From positions 26,933,501 through 26,997,500 of the forward strand of contig AP031355.1 of NCBI GenBank assembly GCA_037833965.1: a stretch of 64,000 bases of DNA, given 5' to 3'. Positions 18,822 through 31,119 of this stretch are shown piece after piece. The position numbers were made by a program, and so were the translations under genes. How positions within the stretch are numbered: the first letter of the stretch is position 1; every line of letters starts with the position of its first letter. The notes under the pieces were generated by a model. The model saw only the letters and a list, made by a program, of their open reading frames with translations, was not told the origin of the DNA and made no database searches. The stretch is from Marchantia polymorpha subsp. ruderalis. Taxonomy: Eukaryota > Streptophyta > Marchantiopsida > Marchantiales > Marchantiaceae.

Positions 18822-21800
18822 TGTAATAACCCACTAAAGGCTAAAACTGCAATATAGTGGTAGAAAGGTCGAACCCACAGGGACAGAGGAACACACAGGG
18901 TACAAAGTGTCACGTTTTAACAGACTATTGAGGAGTTTGAATTCTCAGGCAACTGTCACTCCCAGAAATACTGCAAGTGTCCACTCGGAGCGCACTCGGA
19001 GGTCGCACAGTGCAGCGTAACACACACACACACACACACACACACCTGAAACTACAGAAACACAACCCAGAGATCCGTTAGGACCTCTACTTCAAGATTT
19101 CAGGGGGAAAGTCTCTCGCGAGCACACTCGGCAAAGCTGCGGGCAGTGACTTCCAACTCCGGCTTTTACAACACTTCCACTAGCTTGCTGCTAGTGTAGG
19201 AAACCCGGTTTGGACTGCCTACTTCGGATCGAAGTCACTCCTACGCGGTGAACAACACTCTCAACTCACAAAACGCGCAGAGAACACAGGTCCGCACTGA
19301 AGGGCTCACTGAGAAACATTCCAGTAACACAACAACAGTCTATTGAAGAGTTTGAATTCTCAGGCACTTGTCATTCCCAGAAATACTACAGGGGTTACCC
19401 TCAAGGCACCTGCTGCAGCGTAACCTGAATTTACAACCAAGGCTTACACGAAGTAGCAAAACTTCACTTTGGCATTCAGGGGAAAAATCCCAAGGAGTAC
19501 AATCAGAAAGAAACACTCGAAGGGGTAGGGGCGAAACTGTTCAAGTATCTAACTAGTCACTGGCTCTGAGCATCGGCAGTCACCCGCAGGTGCAGTTCCG
19601 AACTACTCAAGTCTCTAACCAATGTACTAGCTCTGAACATTCGGCCGAAGGCCTTCAGCTACAAAATGCGGAACGCTAAGTTGTAACTCCTCGTGCGTGG
19701 TGACAGAACTCAAGGACACAAACACGCAAAGGAAATGGGTTCCTGATCTGCACTTCTGATGGGAAAGAACCCCAGGCAAAACGCCTGGAACTATTTTATA
19801 CCTTCTAAGTCCTACCTAGCACTACACTGTACTACGCTACACGCCTGCACGGAACCACGCTACACTACACTCCGCGGAACCTGTACTACGTCTCCTGCGC
19901 GGCCGACTGCCGCGCACTAACTCTCTACCCTGCCACTCTTCCGCTCGACTGCGCAGTCCCAACCGCTGCAACGCCGCGGACACCTCCCCCTCGAGGGCGG
20001 ACATGGTATCCTGTGCCTTCGACAGAAAGGCCTTGAGCTTCTTCGCTACCTTCCGCCGACTCCTACTGTCGCCTGACAACAACCCGGCTGCGCGCAATTC
20101 AAACTCACGCAGTGTGAGTTTCTCCTGCGCCTTCACTTCCCAGTGGGCGTAGCCCTTGAGACAGTGGGCGACTCGCCTCGCCGTCTCCACCTTCGTGCGA
20201 TCCGCCTCCTTCCTGCGATCCTCTTCAATCGTCACTAATTGCGATTCGGCTTCAGCACGTTGCGCTCTCAATTCGCCACACTCTGACTGCAACCTGCGGA
20301 TTAACTCTTCATCCGCCTGCCGTGCGAGCTGACATTGTTCCAACAACCTCGTCTGTCGCACGAGCTCCTCTGACAAAATCCGATTCTGGGCCTGCTCAGA
20401 AATGAGTGCTTCCTTGACCTTCACCTGCTCCTTGGTGAGCTCGCCCAGTTTCTCATCCTTCATCTTCTCGGAGTGTTTGTAGAATTTCTGATTAAGCTTG
20501 TACTGACCCCACAAGCACTCATGCTTCTCCTTCAAGTCCCTCAACTCCTGGTCCACTCTAGCTAATAGCTTGCTGGTGTGGACTTTAGTGCGAGTCCGCC
20601 TGCGCACTAACTCGATGTAAGATCCCGGCTGGAGTGGGTCGGCGTATTTATCGACCTTGCGATCCAAGTACCGCAGCAACGGAATCACCTGCTCAGAGAG
20701 CGCCGCCGCCGGCGCTCCAACAATTTCCTCCTCCTCCTCCTCGGTGTCTTCTGCTCCTGACATTTCTTCCGTGGAGCCTCCGTCGTCATCATCCGAGTGG
20801 AGAATTTCAGTCGCCATTGATTGCGTCGGCGACTGCCCCGAGTGGGGCTGCACGTCCTCGACGTGTGCTGCCTGCGAAGGCACGGCTGCAGCCTCGCTGC
20901 TCGCCGCCAAAATGTCTAAGGCGGAAGGCGAATGTATCCGAGCGGCATCCCCGTCGCTCGCTTGTTGATTGCCTACCGCGTTCTCTCTGTCGCCGTCGTC
21001 CGCCGCCGAAGGCGATTGAGCGGAGGGTGGCTGCGCGGGGTTGGATTGCGCATCGCGCATCGAGATTTCATCCCGCGGACAGTCACTCCGCTCCTCCGTC
21101 TGCTGCTCCCTTGATCGGTCCGTGGGGGCTGTGCCCGGCCCGTGCGCAGGCGCATTTGCCGGCGCCTTGTCCGCCACAGGCGTAGCGCCGCGGACATCTA
21201 TCGCCGAAGGCGACATGGCCGGGGGCCGCAGAGAGCGTGCGGCCTCCGCACGCTCTCTGCTCGTATCTCCTCGGCTCGAAGGCCCTGGCGCCGAAGGCGC
21301 AAATTGCGGCGCGTGGTGCGCCGGTGGGTCTGGCCCCGAGGGCCGGTGTCTCGTAGGCGGTTCTTCCGCCGGCTCCTTCCCCTTCCTACGTTGGAACGGG
21401 GGTGATTCTTGCCTGTGCACAGGCGGCACGTGCGGAGGTGTCTTGTGCACAGGCGACCTGTGCACAGGCGGACTGCTCCTTCCCACGCGTAAGCGTAGAT
21501 CCACGTCCACTTGTGTTCGCCGGTCCGCGGAGGCTCGTCCGTCCGCGGAGGTTCGCCTGTGCGCAAACGGAACATCTGTCCGCATCGCACGTGGTAACTC
21601 CGGAGGCCCTTGGCCCGTAGGCGGCCTCTCTCCCGACGAGGTTGCAGCGTGGCCCGTCTCTCGTGCGGTCGTCCGCGCTTCCTCTCGCCTCTCTGGCGAC
21701 GCACTTCCTATCTCCGTCGCAATCGTCGCCGTGTCTGCACTGTCAGCTGGTAACACCAGTCTGCGTGCCTTCTGCTTCGGCCGGCTGTATGGCTCGCACA

Positions 21801-23772
21801 GCGGCCGCGGTCGAATGGGAGCAGAGGGTTCTTGATGCTGCTCCTCTTCAGACTCTTCCCTCCATCGCCGCTTCCGCGGCACTCGCGCTGCAGGGGTGTG
21901 TCTCCCTTCGTCCCTCCGTCTTGATGGGGTCGAAGTCGGTGACTCCTCTGCATCAGTATCGACCTCGTTCTCCCGCACATACTTCCCGGGATGGTCGATG
22001 GACAATGGCGGAAAATGTTCAAGCTCCGCCGCTGTCAAACAATTCCGCTGTCGATAAAAATTGATGAGGAAAGGAGAAAGATGGTTTAGAGTTCCCCCCT
22101 TCTCCTCAAACGCGTGCTGTCGCATCACCCTGTGCAGGATGCTCGCCCAGTGAATTGGAGTTCCCTCGATGACGCACTCCACAAAAGAGACCTGCCACAA
22201 TGTGATGTAGCAGGCGCGGTGCGGCTGCAGTAATTGCATCAGCGCCGCGGACAAAGTCCGGCGAAATCGATCCTTGTAATCACGGGTCCTGTACCCATTC
22301 TTGGTTGACCTCCCGGTCTTGAACAGCTCCACAAATTGCGCCTCTTCTTGTTTGGTCACCTTGATGCTCTCACTGTCGAAAAGGAGATGCCCTGGCATGC
22401 CAGCACATCTTCCCAACGCCTGCGCCCAATCTTGGACTGTCCACCGGTCAACATGCGGACGCAATCCGCGCGAGGGTGGTCCCTGTGGCTCTAGCCACTC
22501 GCGCACCATATTCGCGCAGATGTAATTCCATCCCCATAGCAAGAAATCGAGCTTTCTTGCTATTAAGCGCTCCTCAAAAGCGCGCAGCCCGTTCTGCGGC
22601 AAGCGAAGTGGCACCATCCGCAATCTGCTCGGTCTCGTCATCGCGTTCCTGGGGTTCGCTCGCCCGCTCATTCTACTTCTGCACTGCCCGCGCTTCTTTC
22701 TCTCTCGGCAAACTCTAATCGCTCTCAATTCCAAATCACGCGCACTCACTTCTCCCTCAATCAACAAGAAATCTCCTTTGTGACGACGTCGAGAATGTTC
22801 CGCAGCCAGCAGATGGATGCGCGCAGCGCGCACAAGAGATTGGAATCGCGAATTCAAGAATGGGACGTTCTCCGCCGCCCGGTCGAAGGTCATGGTCGGC
22901 TCTTGGTCGTGAAGAACGTCTCACTTGATGGCCGCGCCGGCTGTACGCTGGAACGGTCTTCGCTCTCACGCGCGGCTTCACGCTCCGCCGTCGTCGATTA
23001 AACTCTCACGCTCGAATTGGCGGATTTGAACTCCGCGAGCGTGTCACCCTGCGGACATGGGGGCGTAGCGCCGAAGGCGAGTTTTCCGCCTTGCGCGGTA
23101 CACTTGTTCGTACCGCCCCTCGGCCAATCTCCCTCTGCCTTGACGCGTGTGTCCGCATGTCGGACAAAACTTCAACTCCTGCCTGTGCGCAGGCAGGAGC
23201 CTCGGCGGATCCTCCGCCGGTGCGGAACTCCATCCTCCTGTGCACAGGCGGTCGCCTGTGCGCAGGCGAATTCCGTCCGTGGCGCTGCGCTGGCGCGGAA
23301 GGCGTTGACCGTGGTCAGCCGTCTCCGTCCAGACTGTCCGTTCCTTGTCTCTCCGTCGGCGCTTCCGCCGCCGCAACTCCGTACGTCCAAGAGCGCATCC
23401 ACCCGTGCCGTCCGCACGGTCCGTACCGATGGGATTACTCTGGCGGCTCTTCCGACGTACGCGGCGCTGCGCTGGCGCGGAAGGCGTTGACCTAATTACG
23501 GGGGCTTCCCTACAGCCGCGGACGCAACCTCCGAAGGCGGGTTTTGCGCCTTGCGCCGTAGAGATCCTAACTGCGGAGCTCGCAGGGAGGGTGGTGCCTG
23601 TCCTTACTGCGGCACCCCAAATCCCAGATTCTACAAGATCCCTCGAGAATCCCCGCGATCTTCCGGATTCACTCTGTTTTGATGTACCGAAGGCTATTTA
23701 CAATGCTGCCTGGGTACAGTTTTTTCAAAAATGTTTTAATTTCCTCAAAATTGCCAAAAGTGGGGTACCACA
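18822..23772 (-). mobile_element. Solo LTR E (4951 bp) inserted in LTR D
   Basis: Starts TGTAATAACCCAC, ends GGGGTACCACA, and is flanked on both sides by CACAA (18817-18821 and 23773-23777). This is the 5-bp duplication typical of Ty3/gypsy integration. No internal region is present, so it is a solo LTR left by recombination. It contains an entire open U3 frame (19837-22893), the TATA box and the leader palindromes. It is shorter than A, B and D because part of the leader (between the equivalents of 3680 and 4100 in A) is missing, along with a short stretch in the linker. Being innermost, it is younger than D and C. Confidence 0.95.
19837..22893 (-). CDS. LTR-encoded (U3) protein of 1018 codons, intact, copy E
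   Basis: Second intact copy of the LTR protein. The N-terminal domain, acidic run, LRYLDRK block, coiled coil and Arg-rich tail agree with 4638-7742. The linker is 16-20 residues shorter around the former PSA-rich segment and has an extra PVHR unit. That it stays open in a solo LTR, which has no gag or pol, suggests recent insertion or an independent use. Its start could be the internal Met (MTRPSRLR) conserved with diverged copies. No function can be assigned from sequence. Confidence 0.75.
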   Translation of the reverse strand: MTFDRAAENVPFLNSRFQSLVRAARIHLLAAEHSRRRHKGDFLLIEGEVSARDLELRAIRVCRERKKRGQCRSRMSGRANPRNAMTRPSRLRMVPLRLPQNGLRAFEERLIARKLDFLLWGWNYICANMVREWLEPQGPPSRGLRPHVDRWTVQDWAQALGRCAGMPGHLLFDSESIKVTKQEEAQFVELFKTGRSTKNGYRTRDYKDRFRRTLSAALMQLLQPHRACYITLWQVSFVECVIEGTPIHWASILHRVMRQHAFEEKGGTLNHLSPFLINFYRQRNCLTAAELEHFPPLSIDHPGKYVRENEVDTDAEESPTSTPSRRRDEGRHTPAARVPRKRRWREESEEEQHQEPSAPIRPRPLCEPYSRPKQKARRLVLPADSADTATIATEIGSASPERREEARTTARETGHAATSSGERPPTGQGPPELPRAMRTDVPFAHRRTSADGRASADRRTQVDVDLRLRVGRSSPPVHRSPVHKTPPHVPPVHRQESPPFQRRKGKEPAEEPPTRHRPSGPDPPAHHAPQFAPSAPGPSSRGDTSRERAEAARSLRPPAMSPSAIDVRGATPVADKAPANAPAHGPGTAPTDRSREQQTEERSDCPRDEISMRDAQSNPAQPPSAQSPSAADDGDRENAVGNQQASDGDAARIHSPSALDILAASSEAAAVPSQAAHVEDVQPHSGQSPTQSMATEILHSDDDDGGSTEEMSGAEDTEEEEEEIVGAPAAALSEQVIPLLRYLDRKVDKYADPLQPGSYIELVRRRTRTKVHTSKLLARVDQELRDLKEKHECLWGQYKLNQKFYKHSEKMKDEKLGELTKEQVKVKEALISEQAQNRILSEELVRQTRLLEQCQLARQADEELIRRLQSECGELRAQRAEAESQLVTIEEDRRKEADRTKVETARRVAHCLKGYAHWEVKAQEKLTLREFELRAAGLLSGDSRSRRKVAKKLKAFLSKAQDTMSALEGEVSAALQRLGLRSRAEEWQGRELVRGSRPRRRRSTGSAECSVAWFRAGV

Positions 23773-23777
23773 CACAA

Positions 23778-26700
23778 CAACAGTCTATTGAAGAGTTTGA
23801 ATTCTCAGGCACTTGTCATTCCCAGAAATACTACAGGGGTTACCCTCAAGGCACCTGCTGCAGCGTAACCTGAATTTACAACCAAGGTTTACACGAAGTA
23901 GCAAAACTTCACTTTGGCATTCAGGGGAAAAATCCCAAGGGAGTACAATCAGAAAGAAACACTCGAAGGTGTAGGGGCGAAACTGTTCAAGTATCTAACT
24001 AGTCACTGGCTCTGAGCATCGGCAGTCACCCGCAGGTGCAGATCCGAACTACTCAAGTCTCTAACCAATGTACTAGCTCTGAACATTCGGCCGCAGGCCT
24101 TCAGCTACAAAATGCGGAACGCTAAGTTGTAACTCCTCATGCGTGGTGACAGAACTCAAGGACACAAACACGCAAAGGAAATGGGTTCCTGATCTGCACT
24201 TCTGATGGGAAAGAACCCCAGGCAAAACGCCTGGAACTATTTTATACATTCTAAGTCCTACCTAACACTACACTGCACTACGCTACACGCCTGCACAGAA
24301 CCACGCTACACTACACTCCGCGGAACCTGTACTACGTCTCCTGCGCGGCCGACTGCCGCGCACTAACTCTCTACCCTGCCAATCTTCCGCTCGACTGCGC
24401 AGTCCCAACCTCTGCAACGCCGCGGACACCTCCCCTTCGAGGGCGGACATGGTATCCTGTGCCTTCGACAGAAAGGCTTCGAGCTTCTTTGCTACCTTCC
24501 GCCGACTCCTACTGTCGCCTGACAACAACCCGGCTGCGCGCAATTCAAACTCACGCAGTGTGAGTTTCTCCTGCGCCTTCACTTCCCAGTGGGCGTAGCC
24601 CTTGAGACAGTGGGCGACTCGCCTCGCCGTCTCCACCTTCGTGCGATCCGCCTCCTTCCTGCGATCCTCTTCAAGTATCACTAATTGCGATTCGGCTTCA
24701 GCACGTTGCGCTCTCAATTCGCCACACTCTGACTGCAACTTGCGGATTAACTCTTCATCCGCCTGCCGTGCGAGCTGACATTGTTCCAACAACCGCGTCT
24801 GTCGCACGAGCTCCTCTGACAAAATCCGATTCTGGGCCTGCTCAGAAATGAGTGCTTCCTTGACCGTCACCTGCTCCTTGGTGAGCTCGCCCAGTTTTTC
24901 ATCCTTCATCTTCTCGGTGTGCTTGTAGAATTTCTGATTAAGCTTGTACTGACCCCACAAGCACGCATGCTTCTCCTTCAAGTCCCTCAACTCCTGGTCC
25001 ACTCTAGCTAATAGCTTGCTGGTGTGGACTTTAGTGCGAGTCCGCCTGCGCACTAACTCGATGTAAGATCCTGGTTGGAGTGGGTCGGCGTATTTATCGA
25101 CCTTGCGATCCAAGTACCGCAGCAACGGAATCACCTGCTCAGAGAGCGCCGCCGCCGGCGCTCCAACAATTTCCTCCTCCTCCTCCTCGGTGTCTTCTGC
25201 TCCTGACATTTCTTCCGTGGAGCCTCCGTCGTCATCATCCGAGTGGAGAATTTCAGTCGCCATTGATTGCGTCGGCGACTGCCCCGAGTGGGGCTGCACG
25301 TCGTCGACGTGTGCTGCCTGCGAAGGCACGGCTGCAGCCTCGCTGCTCGTCGCCAAAATGTCTAAGGCGGAAGGCGAATGTACCCGTGCGGCATCCCCGT
25401 CTCTCGCTTGTTGATTGTCTACCGCATCCTCTCTGCCGTCGTCGTCCGCCGCCGAAGGCGATTGAGCGGAGGGTGGCTGCGCGGGGTTGGATTGCGCATC
25501 GCGCATCGAGATTTCATCCCGCGGACAGTCACTCCGCTCCTCCGTCTGCTGCTCTCTTGATCGGTCCGTGGGGGCTGTGCCCGGCCCGTGCGCAGGCGCA
25601 TTTGCCGGCGCCTTGTCCGTCGCAGGCGTAGCGCCGCGGACATCTATCGCCGAAGGCGACATGACCGGGGGCCGCACGCCCGATGTCCCTTGGCCTATAG
25701 GCCCTACCGCCGAAGGCGCATCTATCGGCGGACTTCCCGCCGATGGTGCGGCCTCCGCACGCTCTCTGCTCGTATCTCCTCGGCTCGAAGGCCCTGGCGC
25801 CGAAGGCGCAAATTGCGGCGCGTGGTGCGCCGGAGGGTCTGGCCCCGAGGGCCGGTGTCTCGTAGGCGGTTCTTCCGCCGGCTCCTTCCCCTTCCTACGT
25901 TGGAACGGGGGTGATTCTTGCCTGTGCACAGGCAGCACGTGTGGAGGTGTCCTGTGCACAGGCGAGCGCCTGTGCACAGGCGGACTGCTCCTTCCCACGC
26001 GTAAGCGTAGATCCACGTCCACTTGTGTTCGCCGGTCCGCGGAGGCTCGTCCGTCCGCGGAGGCTCGTCTGTGCGCAAACGGAACATCTGTCCGCATCGC
26101 ACGTGGTAACTCCGGAGGCCCTTGGCCCGTAGGCGGCCTTTCTCCCGTCGAGGTTGCAGCGTGGCCCGTTGCTCCTGCGGTCGTCCGCGCTTCCTCTCGT
26201 CTCTCTGGCGACGCACTTCCTATCTCCGTCGCAATTGTCGCCGTGTCTGCACTGTCAGCTGGCAACACCAGTCTGCGTGCCTTCTGCTTCGGCCGGCTGT
26301 ATGGCTCGCACAGCGGCCGTGGTCGAATGGGAGCAGAGGGTTCTTGATGCTGCTCCTCTTCGGACTCTTCCCTCCATCGCCGCTTCCGCGGCACTCACGC
26401 TGCAGGGGTGTGTCTCCCTTCGTCCCTCCGTCTTGATGGGGTAGAAGTCGGTGACTCCTCCGCATCAGTATCGACCTCGTTTTCCCGCACATACTTCCCG
26501 GGATGGTCGATGGACAATGGCGGAAAATGTTCAAGCTCCGCCGCTGTCAAACAATTCCGCTGTCGATAAAAATTGATGAGGAAAGGAGAAAGATGGTTTA
26601 GAGTTCCCCCCTTCTCCTCAAACGCGTGCTGTCGCATCACCCTGTGCAGGATGCTCGCCCAGTGAATTGGAGTTCCCTCGATGACGCACTCCACAAAAGA

Positions 26701-28651
26701 GACCTGCCACAATGTGATGTAGCAGGCGCGGTGCGGCTGCAGTAATTGCATCAGCGCCGCGGACAAAGTCCGGCGAAATCGATCCTTGTAATCACGGGTC
26801 CTGTACCCATTCTTGGTAGACCTCCCGGTCTTGAACAGCTCCACAAATTGCGCCTCTTCTTGCTTGGTCACCTTGATGCTCTCACTGTCGAAAAGGAGAT
26901 GCCCTGGCATGCCAGCACATCTTCCCAACGCCTGCGCCCAATCTTGGACTGTCCATCGATCAACATGCGGACGCAATCCGCGCGAGGGTGGTCCCTGTGG
27001 CTCTAGCCACTCGCCACCATATTCGCACAGATGTAGTTCCATCCCCATAGCAAGAAATCGAGCTTTCTTGCTATTAAGCGCTCCTCGAAAGCGCGCAGCC
27101 CGTTCTGCGGCAGGCGAAGTGGCACCATCCGCAATCTGCTCGGTCTCGTCATTGCGTTCCTGGGGTTCGCTCGCCCGCTCATTCTACTTCCGCACTGCCC
27201 GCGCTTCTTTCTCTCTCGGCAAACTCTAATCGCTCTCAATTCCAAATCACGCGCACTCACTTCTCCCTCAATCAACAAGAAATCTCCTGTGCGACGACGT
27301 CGAGAATGTTCCGCAGCCAGCAGATGGATGCGCGCAGCGCGCACAAGAGATTGGAATCGCGAATTCAAGAATGGGACGTTCTCCGCCGCCCGGTCGAAGG
27401 TCATGGTCGGCTCTTGGTCGTGAAGAACGTCTCACTTGATGGCCGCGCCGGCTGTACGCTGGAACGGTCTTCGCTCTCACGCGCGGCTTCACGCTCCGCC
27501 GTCGTCGATTAAACTCTCACGCTCGAATTGGCGGATTTGAACTCCGCGAGCGTATTACCCTGCGGACATGGGGGCGTAGCGCCGAAGGCGAGTTTTCCGC
27601 CTTGCGCCGTACACTTGTTCGTACCGCCCCTCGGCTAATCTCCCTCTGCCTTGACGCGTGTGTCCGCATGTCGGACAAAAATTCAACTCCTGCCTGTGCG
27701 CAGGCAGGAGCCTTGGCGGATTCTCCGCCGGTGCGGAACTTGAACATCCTCCTGTGCACAGGCGTTCGCCTGTGCGCAGGCGAATTCCGTCCGCGGCGCT
27801 GCGCTGGCGCGGAAGGCGTTGACCGTGGTCAGCCGTCTCCGTCCAGTCTGTCCGTTCCTTGTCTCTTCGTCGGCGCTTCCGCCGCCGCAACTCCGTCCGT
27901 CCAAGAGCGCATCCACCCGTGCCGTCCGCATGGTCCGTACCGATTGGATTACTCTGGCGGCTCTTCCGACGTACGCGGCGCTGCGCTGGCGCGGAAGGCG
28001 CCGTACACTTTCTACCTCACAATGCGCATTTCTAGGGCCCAAGGCGGATTTTCCGCTGACGCCGAAGTGCCTGTGCACAGGCGAACGCCTGTGCGTAGGC
28101 GGACTTCGCGCCTTCCCTAACCCTACTTCGCCTGTGCACAGGCGAACGCCTTCGTCCGCGCATAGGACAAAACTTGATTCCCCCTTCCGCGTAGGCGGAA
28201 TTCGCGCCGGTGGCGAATTCCTTCCGCCGTAGGCGACCGCCTCCGTTTCTCCCAATAGCGATAACTCCCTAAGTCCTCATCCGCTCCAAGCGTTCTTGGG
28301 CTCGTTGGAATCAGTGCGTCGAGCTCTTTCCAACGGGATCCTAACTTGGTCAAGGCGCCCGAGGGTTGACCTAATTATGGAGGGTTTCCCTACCGCCGCG
28401 GACGCAACCTCCGAAGGCGGGTTTTGCGCCTTGCGCCGTAGAAATCCTAACTGCAGAGCTCGCAGGGAGGGTGGTGCCTGTCCTTATTGCGGCACCCCAA
28501 ATCCCAGATTCTACAAGATCCCTCGAGAATCCCCGCGATCTTCCGGATTCACTCTGTTTTGATGTACCGAAGGCTATTTACAATGCTGCCAGGGTACAGT
28601 TTTCCAAAAATGTTTTAATTTCCTCAAAATTGCCAAAAGTGGGGTACCACA
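23778..28651 (-). mobile_element. Solo LTR D, second piece (4874 bp)
   Basis: Continues the LTR interrupted at 18821 and ends GGGGTACCACA at 28651, followed by CCGAA (28652-28656), the match to 18315-18319. The total without E is about 5376 bp, the same as LTRs A and B. It carries the TATA box (24238-24246), the post-TATA hairpin, a damaged U3 frame and the complete leader with micro-palindromes (27540-28250). Confidence 0.95.
24283..27404 (-). pseudogene. U3 protein of solo LTR D, one frameshift and one nonsense codon
   Basis: Collinear with copies A and E over its full length. A one-base deletion near 27013 (CTCGCCACC where others have CTCGCGCACC) shifts the frame inside the N-terminal domain. 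A TGA at 26395-26397 replaces CGA (Arg) just before PRKRRWREE, a C-to-T change at CpG. The remaining 703 codons down to 24283 are open and include the linker, acidic run and coiled coil. Confidence 0.8.
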
Positions 28652-28737
28652 CCGAAGGCACTTGATCCGAAATCCGTTGAGCCGAAGGCTCCTCCTCTCT
28701 CGCGTGAGCCGAAGGCTCTTGACCCGAAGTCGAGTCA

Positions 28738-29850
28738 TCAACTTGTACTTGCTCGGAAGCGAAGCACCTGTCCGTCGTTGGCACATTCGTCGGTGCCGCA
28801 TGTTGTGTCCCTTGACCCGAAGGCCTTCTTGCTTCCTCCGAAGGCGTCCGTGCCTTCGGTGTAGGGAAGTCCGCTGAACTCTCTGAAGTTCATGCACTTG
28901 CATCCTCCCCCGAGGATGGCGAGTTTCTCCTCTCTGCAGCTCTTTCCGTTTCTACATTGCTTGCCGGCAGGACGAGCCTGCGAGCCTTCTGTTGGGACGA
29001 TGCAGAGCATCGTCCATTTTCGATTGGGAGCAGCAGCATCGCGTTGCTGGCTCTGCTCCGCCTCTCCATCCCACTTCCGCTTCCGCGGCACTCGTGCTAC
29101 GCGCGGTTCTTCCTCCTCTCTCGGTTGAGCTGGTGGCGTGCAGGCGGGCGTCTCGTCTTCGTCAATATCGACTTCGACGTCCTTCACATATCGGCCCGGA
29201 TTGCTGCGTGACAGCAATGGAAATTGTACCCGCTCTAACGCTGTCAAACATCCCATCGACCGATAGAAGTTGATCAAGAAGGGGGAGAGGTGATTGATCG
29301 ATCCTCCCTTCTCCTCGAATGCGTGTTGTCTCGTCGCCTTCCACAGAATGCGAGCCCAATGAATCGGAGCTCTGGCCAACGCCAGCTCCACGAACCCCAC
29401 CTACCAAGAAGTTATGTAGGTGGTTCGGTGCGGCTGCAAGAGTTGGATGAGTGATACCGCGACATTCCTCCGCAAGCGATCATTGTAGTCACGAGTCTTG
29501 TACCCGTTCTTGCTCGACTTGCTGTGCTTGAATAGAGCCCCGAAGAAAGCTTCTTCCTCCTTCGAGACATTAACACTCTCACAATCAAAAAGAAGATGGC
29601 CTTCTTCTCCCGCGCATCTTACCAACACCTGCTCCCAGTCACTGACTTTCCATCACTCCGGATGCGGTCGGAATCCACAAGTAGGTTGATCCTTGTTCCG
29701 CAGCCACTCTCGTATCATCTCTGGACACACTCAATTCCATCCCCACAGGAGGAAATCGAGCCTCACCGCAGTCAGCTCGCGCTGGAATGTGCGCAAACCA
29801 ATCTGCAGTAGCTTCAGCGGAACCATCCGCAGCTATATAGCTTTCGACAT
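28738..29850 (-). pseudogene. U3 protein of LTR C, N-terminal half, broken
   Basis: Starts at an ATG (29850) that reads MSKAI, then a stop, then LRMVPLKLLQIGL. It aligns with the internal Met of copies A and E and with copy G. Conserved motifs TRDYNDRLRRN and GGSINHLSPFLINFYR are readable, but several stops (29846, near 29735, near 29670, 29401) break the frame. Because C is the oldest copy and still aligns in these motifs, it marks the parts of the protein that were kept longest. Confidence 0.75.
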
Positions 29851-30229
29851 TGCGTTCTTTAATTGGGTAGTGCACATCAGCAGTCTGCGCGAACTCTCCA
29901 CACTATCTAGCAAGAACCTCCTTGCTGCTGCACGCTCTCCTGCAAAAACTCGCTCGTCGCAACCCTCTCGAATTTCTCTCCGCCGATTTCCTTTTGCGCG
30001 GTCTACGCTCGAGCAAAATCAAAATCGAAATTGCAAGAATGAGACGTCTGCCTTCAGCGATCAAGATTTCACCGTTCGACACTTGGGAGTGGGGATCGAC
30101 CCACTTGATTGCAGCGCCGGCGTGGAGGCGTAACGGCCTCCTTTGCACGCTCGGCTTCACGCTCCGCCGTTGTGCGAACTCCCAAGCCTGAAAATTGAAT
30201 TTGATTCTGCCGTTGTCCGTCAACTTAGC

Positions 30230-31000
30230 CTTGCTCGCGCATCACCGAAGGTGTATCGTCGAATGCGTGGCGGCGAAGTACTTTGTCCCTAGTCGGTTTC
30301 CGATTTACTCTCTCCCTATCACCAAAGGCGTTCCGTCGAAGGCGTACGGCTGAAGGCGTCTGTCTTCCGCCGAAAGCCTATCGCCAAAGGCGTTGACCGA
30401 AGTCAATGCATCTTGTTGTTTTCAATGTTCTTTCTTGTTCTGCCAAAGACGCTCTTGCCGTAAGTGCTCCTTTCCGTTGAAGGCGTACGGCCGAAGGCGC
30501 TCCGCCGAAAGCGTTGACCTAATATCAATGCGCTGGCGCCAAAGACATTCAGGCGAAGGAGTACACCGCCGAAGGCGCTGCCCCGAAGGCGCTCTTCTGC
30601 CGAAGACGCCCCATATCAGTAACTTCCAACACTCATAACTCAGTGATCTCTTATCCGTTCTAAGAGTTCTTGAGCTCGTTGCGTTCTTTCTAACAAGACC
30701 CTAACCAAGTCAAGGCGTTACGAATTGCGAAAGTTATGAGGGATTCACTCTTTTGCCGAAGGCGTCTACATCCGAAGTCGTATCGCCGAAGGCGAGTGAC
30801 TGGCGACAAATTCGCTTTCCCTTAACGAAGGCGCAGATGTCCCAGGCCTCGTACGTCCTCAGCAAAAGCTCTTCTGCAGGGGCCTAAGCCCCAGACGCTT
30901 TCTCTTGCTTGCGCCGAAGACCCCTTAACAAGAAAGCTTTTGCCGAAGGCGCTAGAGGCGCTCCCCCTAAGTAATAACCATCCGTTTGAGCCAGGGCGGC
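30230..31000. repeat. Cluster of GCCGAAGGC mini-hairpin units in LTR C
   Basis: Around twenty copies or near-copies of CGCCGAAGGCG (4-bp CGCC/GGCG stem, GAA loop) occur at intervals of about 15-80 bp, interleaved with unrelated bases. No gene is supported here. Confidence 0.75.
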
Positions 31001-31119
31001 TGTCCCTGACATTGCGCCCAACTCGATGATTCTCGATGATTATCCGTGACCCGCGATCATCCATTTTTACTCTATTTTAGTGTACCGATCACTATTTACA
31101 GTTGCTGCTGCGGCACTGT

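Larger units (their letters stand above)
28657..31119 (-). mobile_element. LTR C, 5' portion (second piece)
   Basis: Resumes LTR C after the CCGAA duplication of D. It holds the N-terminal half of the broken U3 frame (28738-29850) and a leader dominated by GCCGAAGGC-type units (30230-31000), including one 130-bp CATAAC/GTTATG module (about 30635-30750). It is cut at ACTGT (31115-31119) by solo LTR F in the opposite orientation. The last 50 bp of C reappear at 40818-40867. Confidence 0.85.

Noticed and set aside
30230-31000. Regularly spaced GCCGAAGGC units as a CRISPR-like array
   Set aside because: Units are only 9-11 bp, spacers vary from about 5 to 80 bp, and the genome is a plant's. They are dispersed micro-repeats in an LTR.
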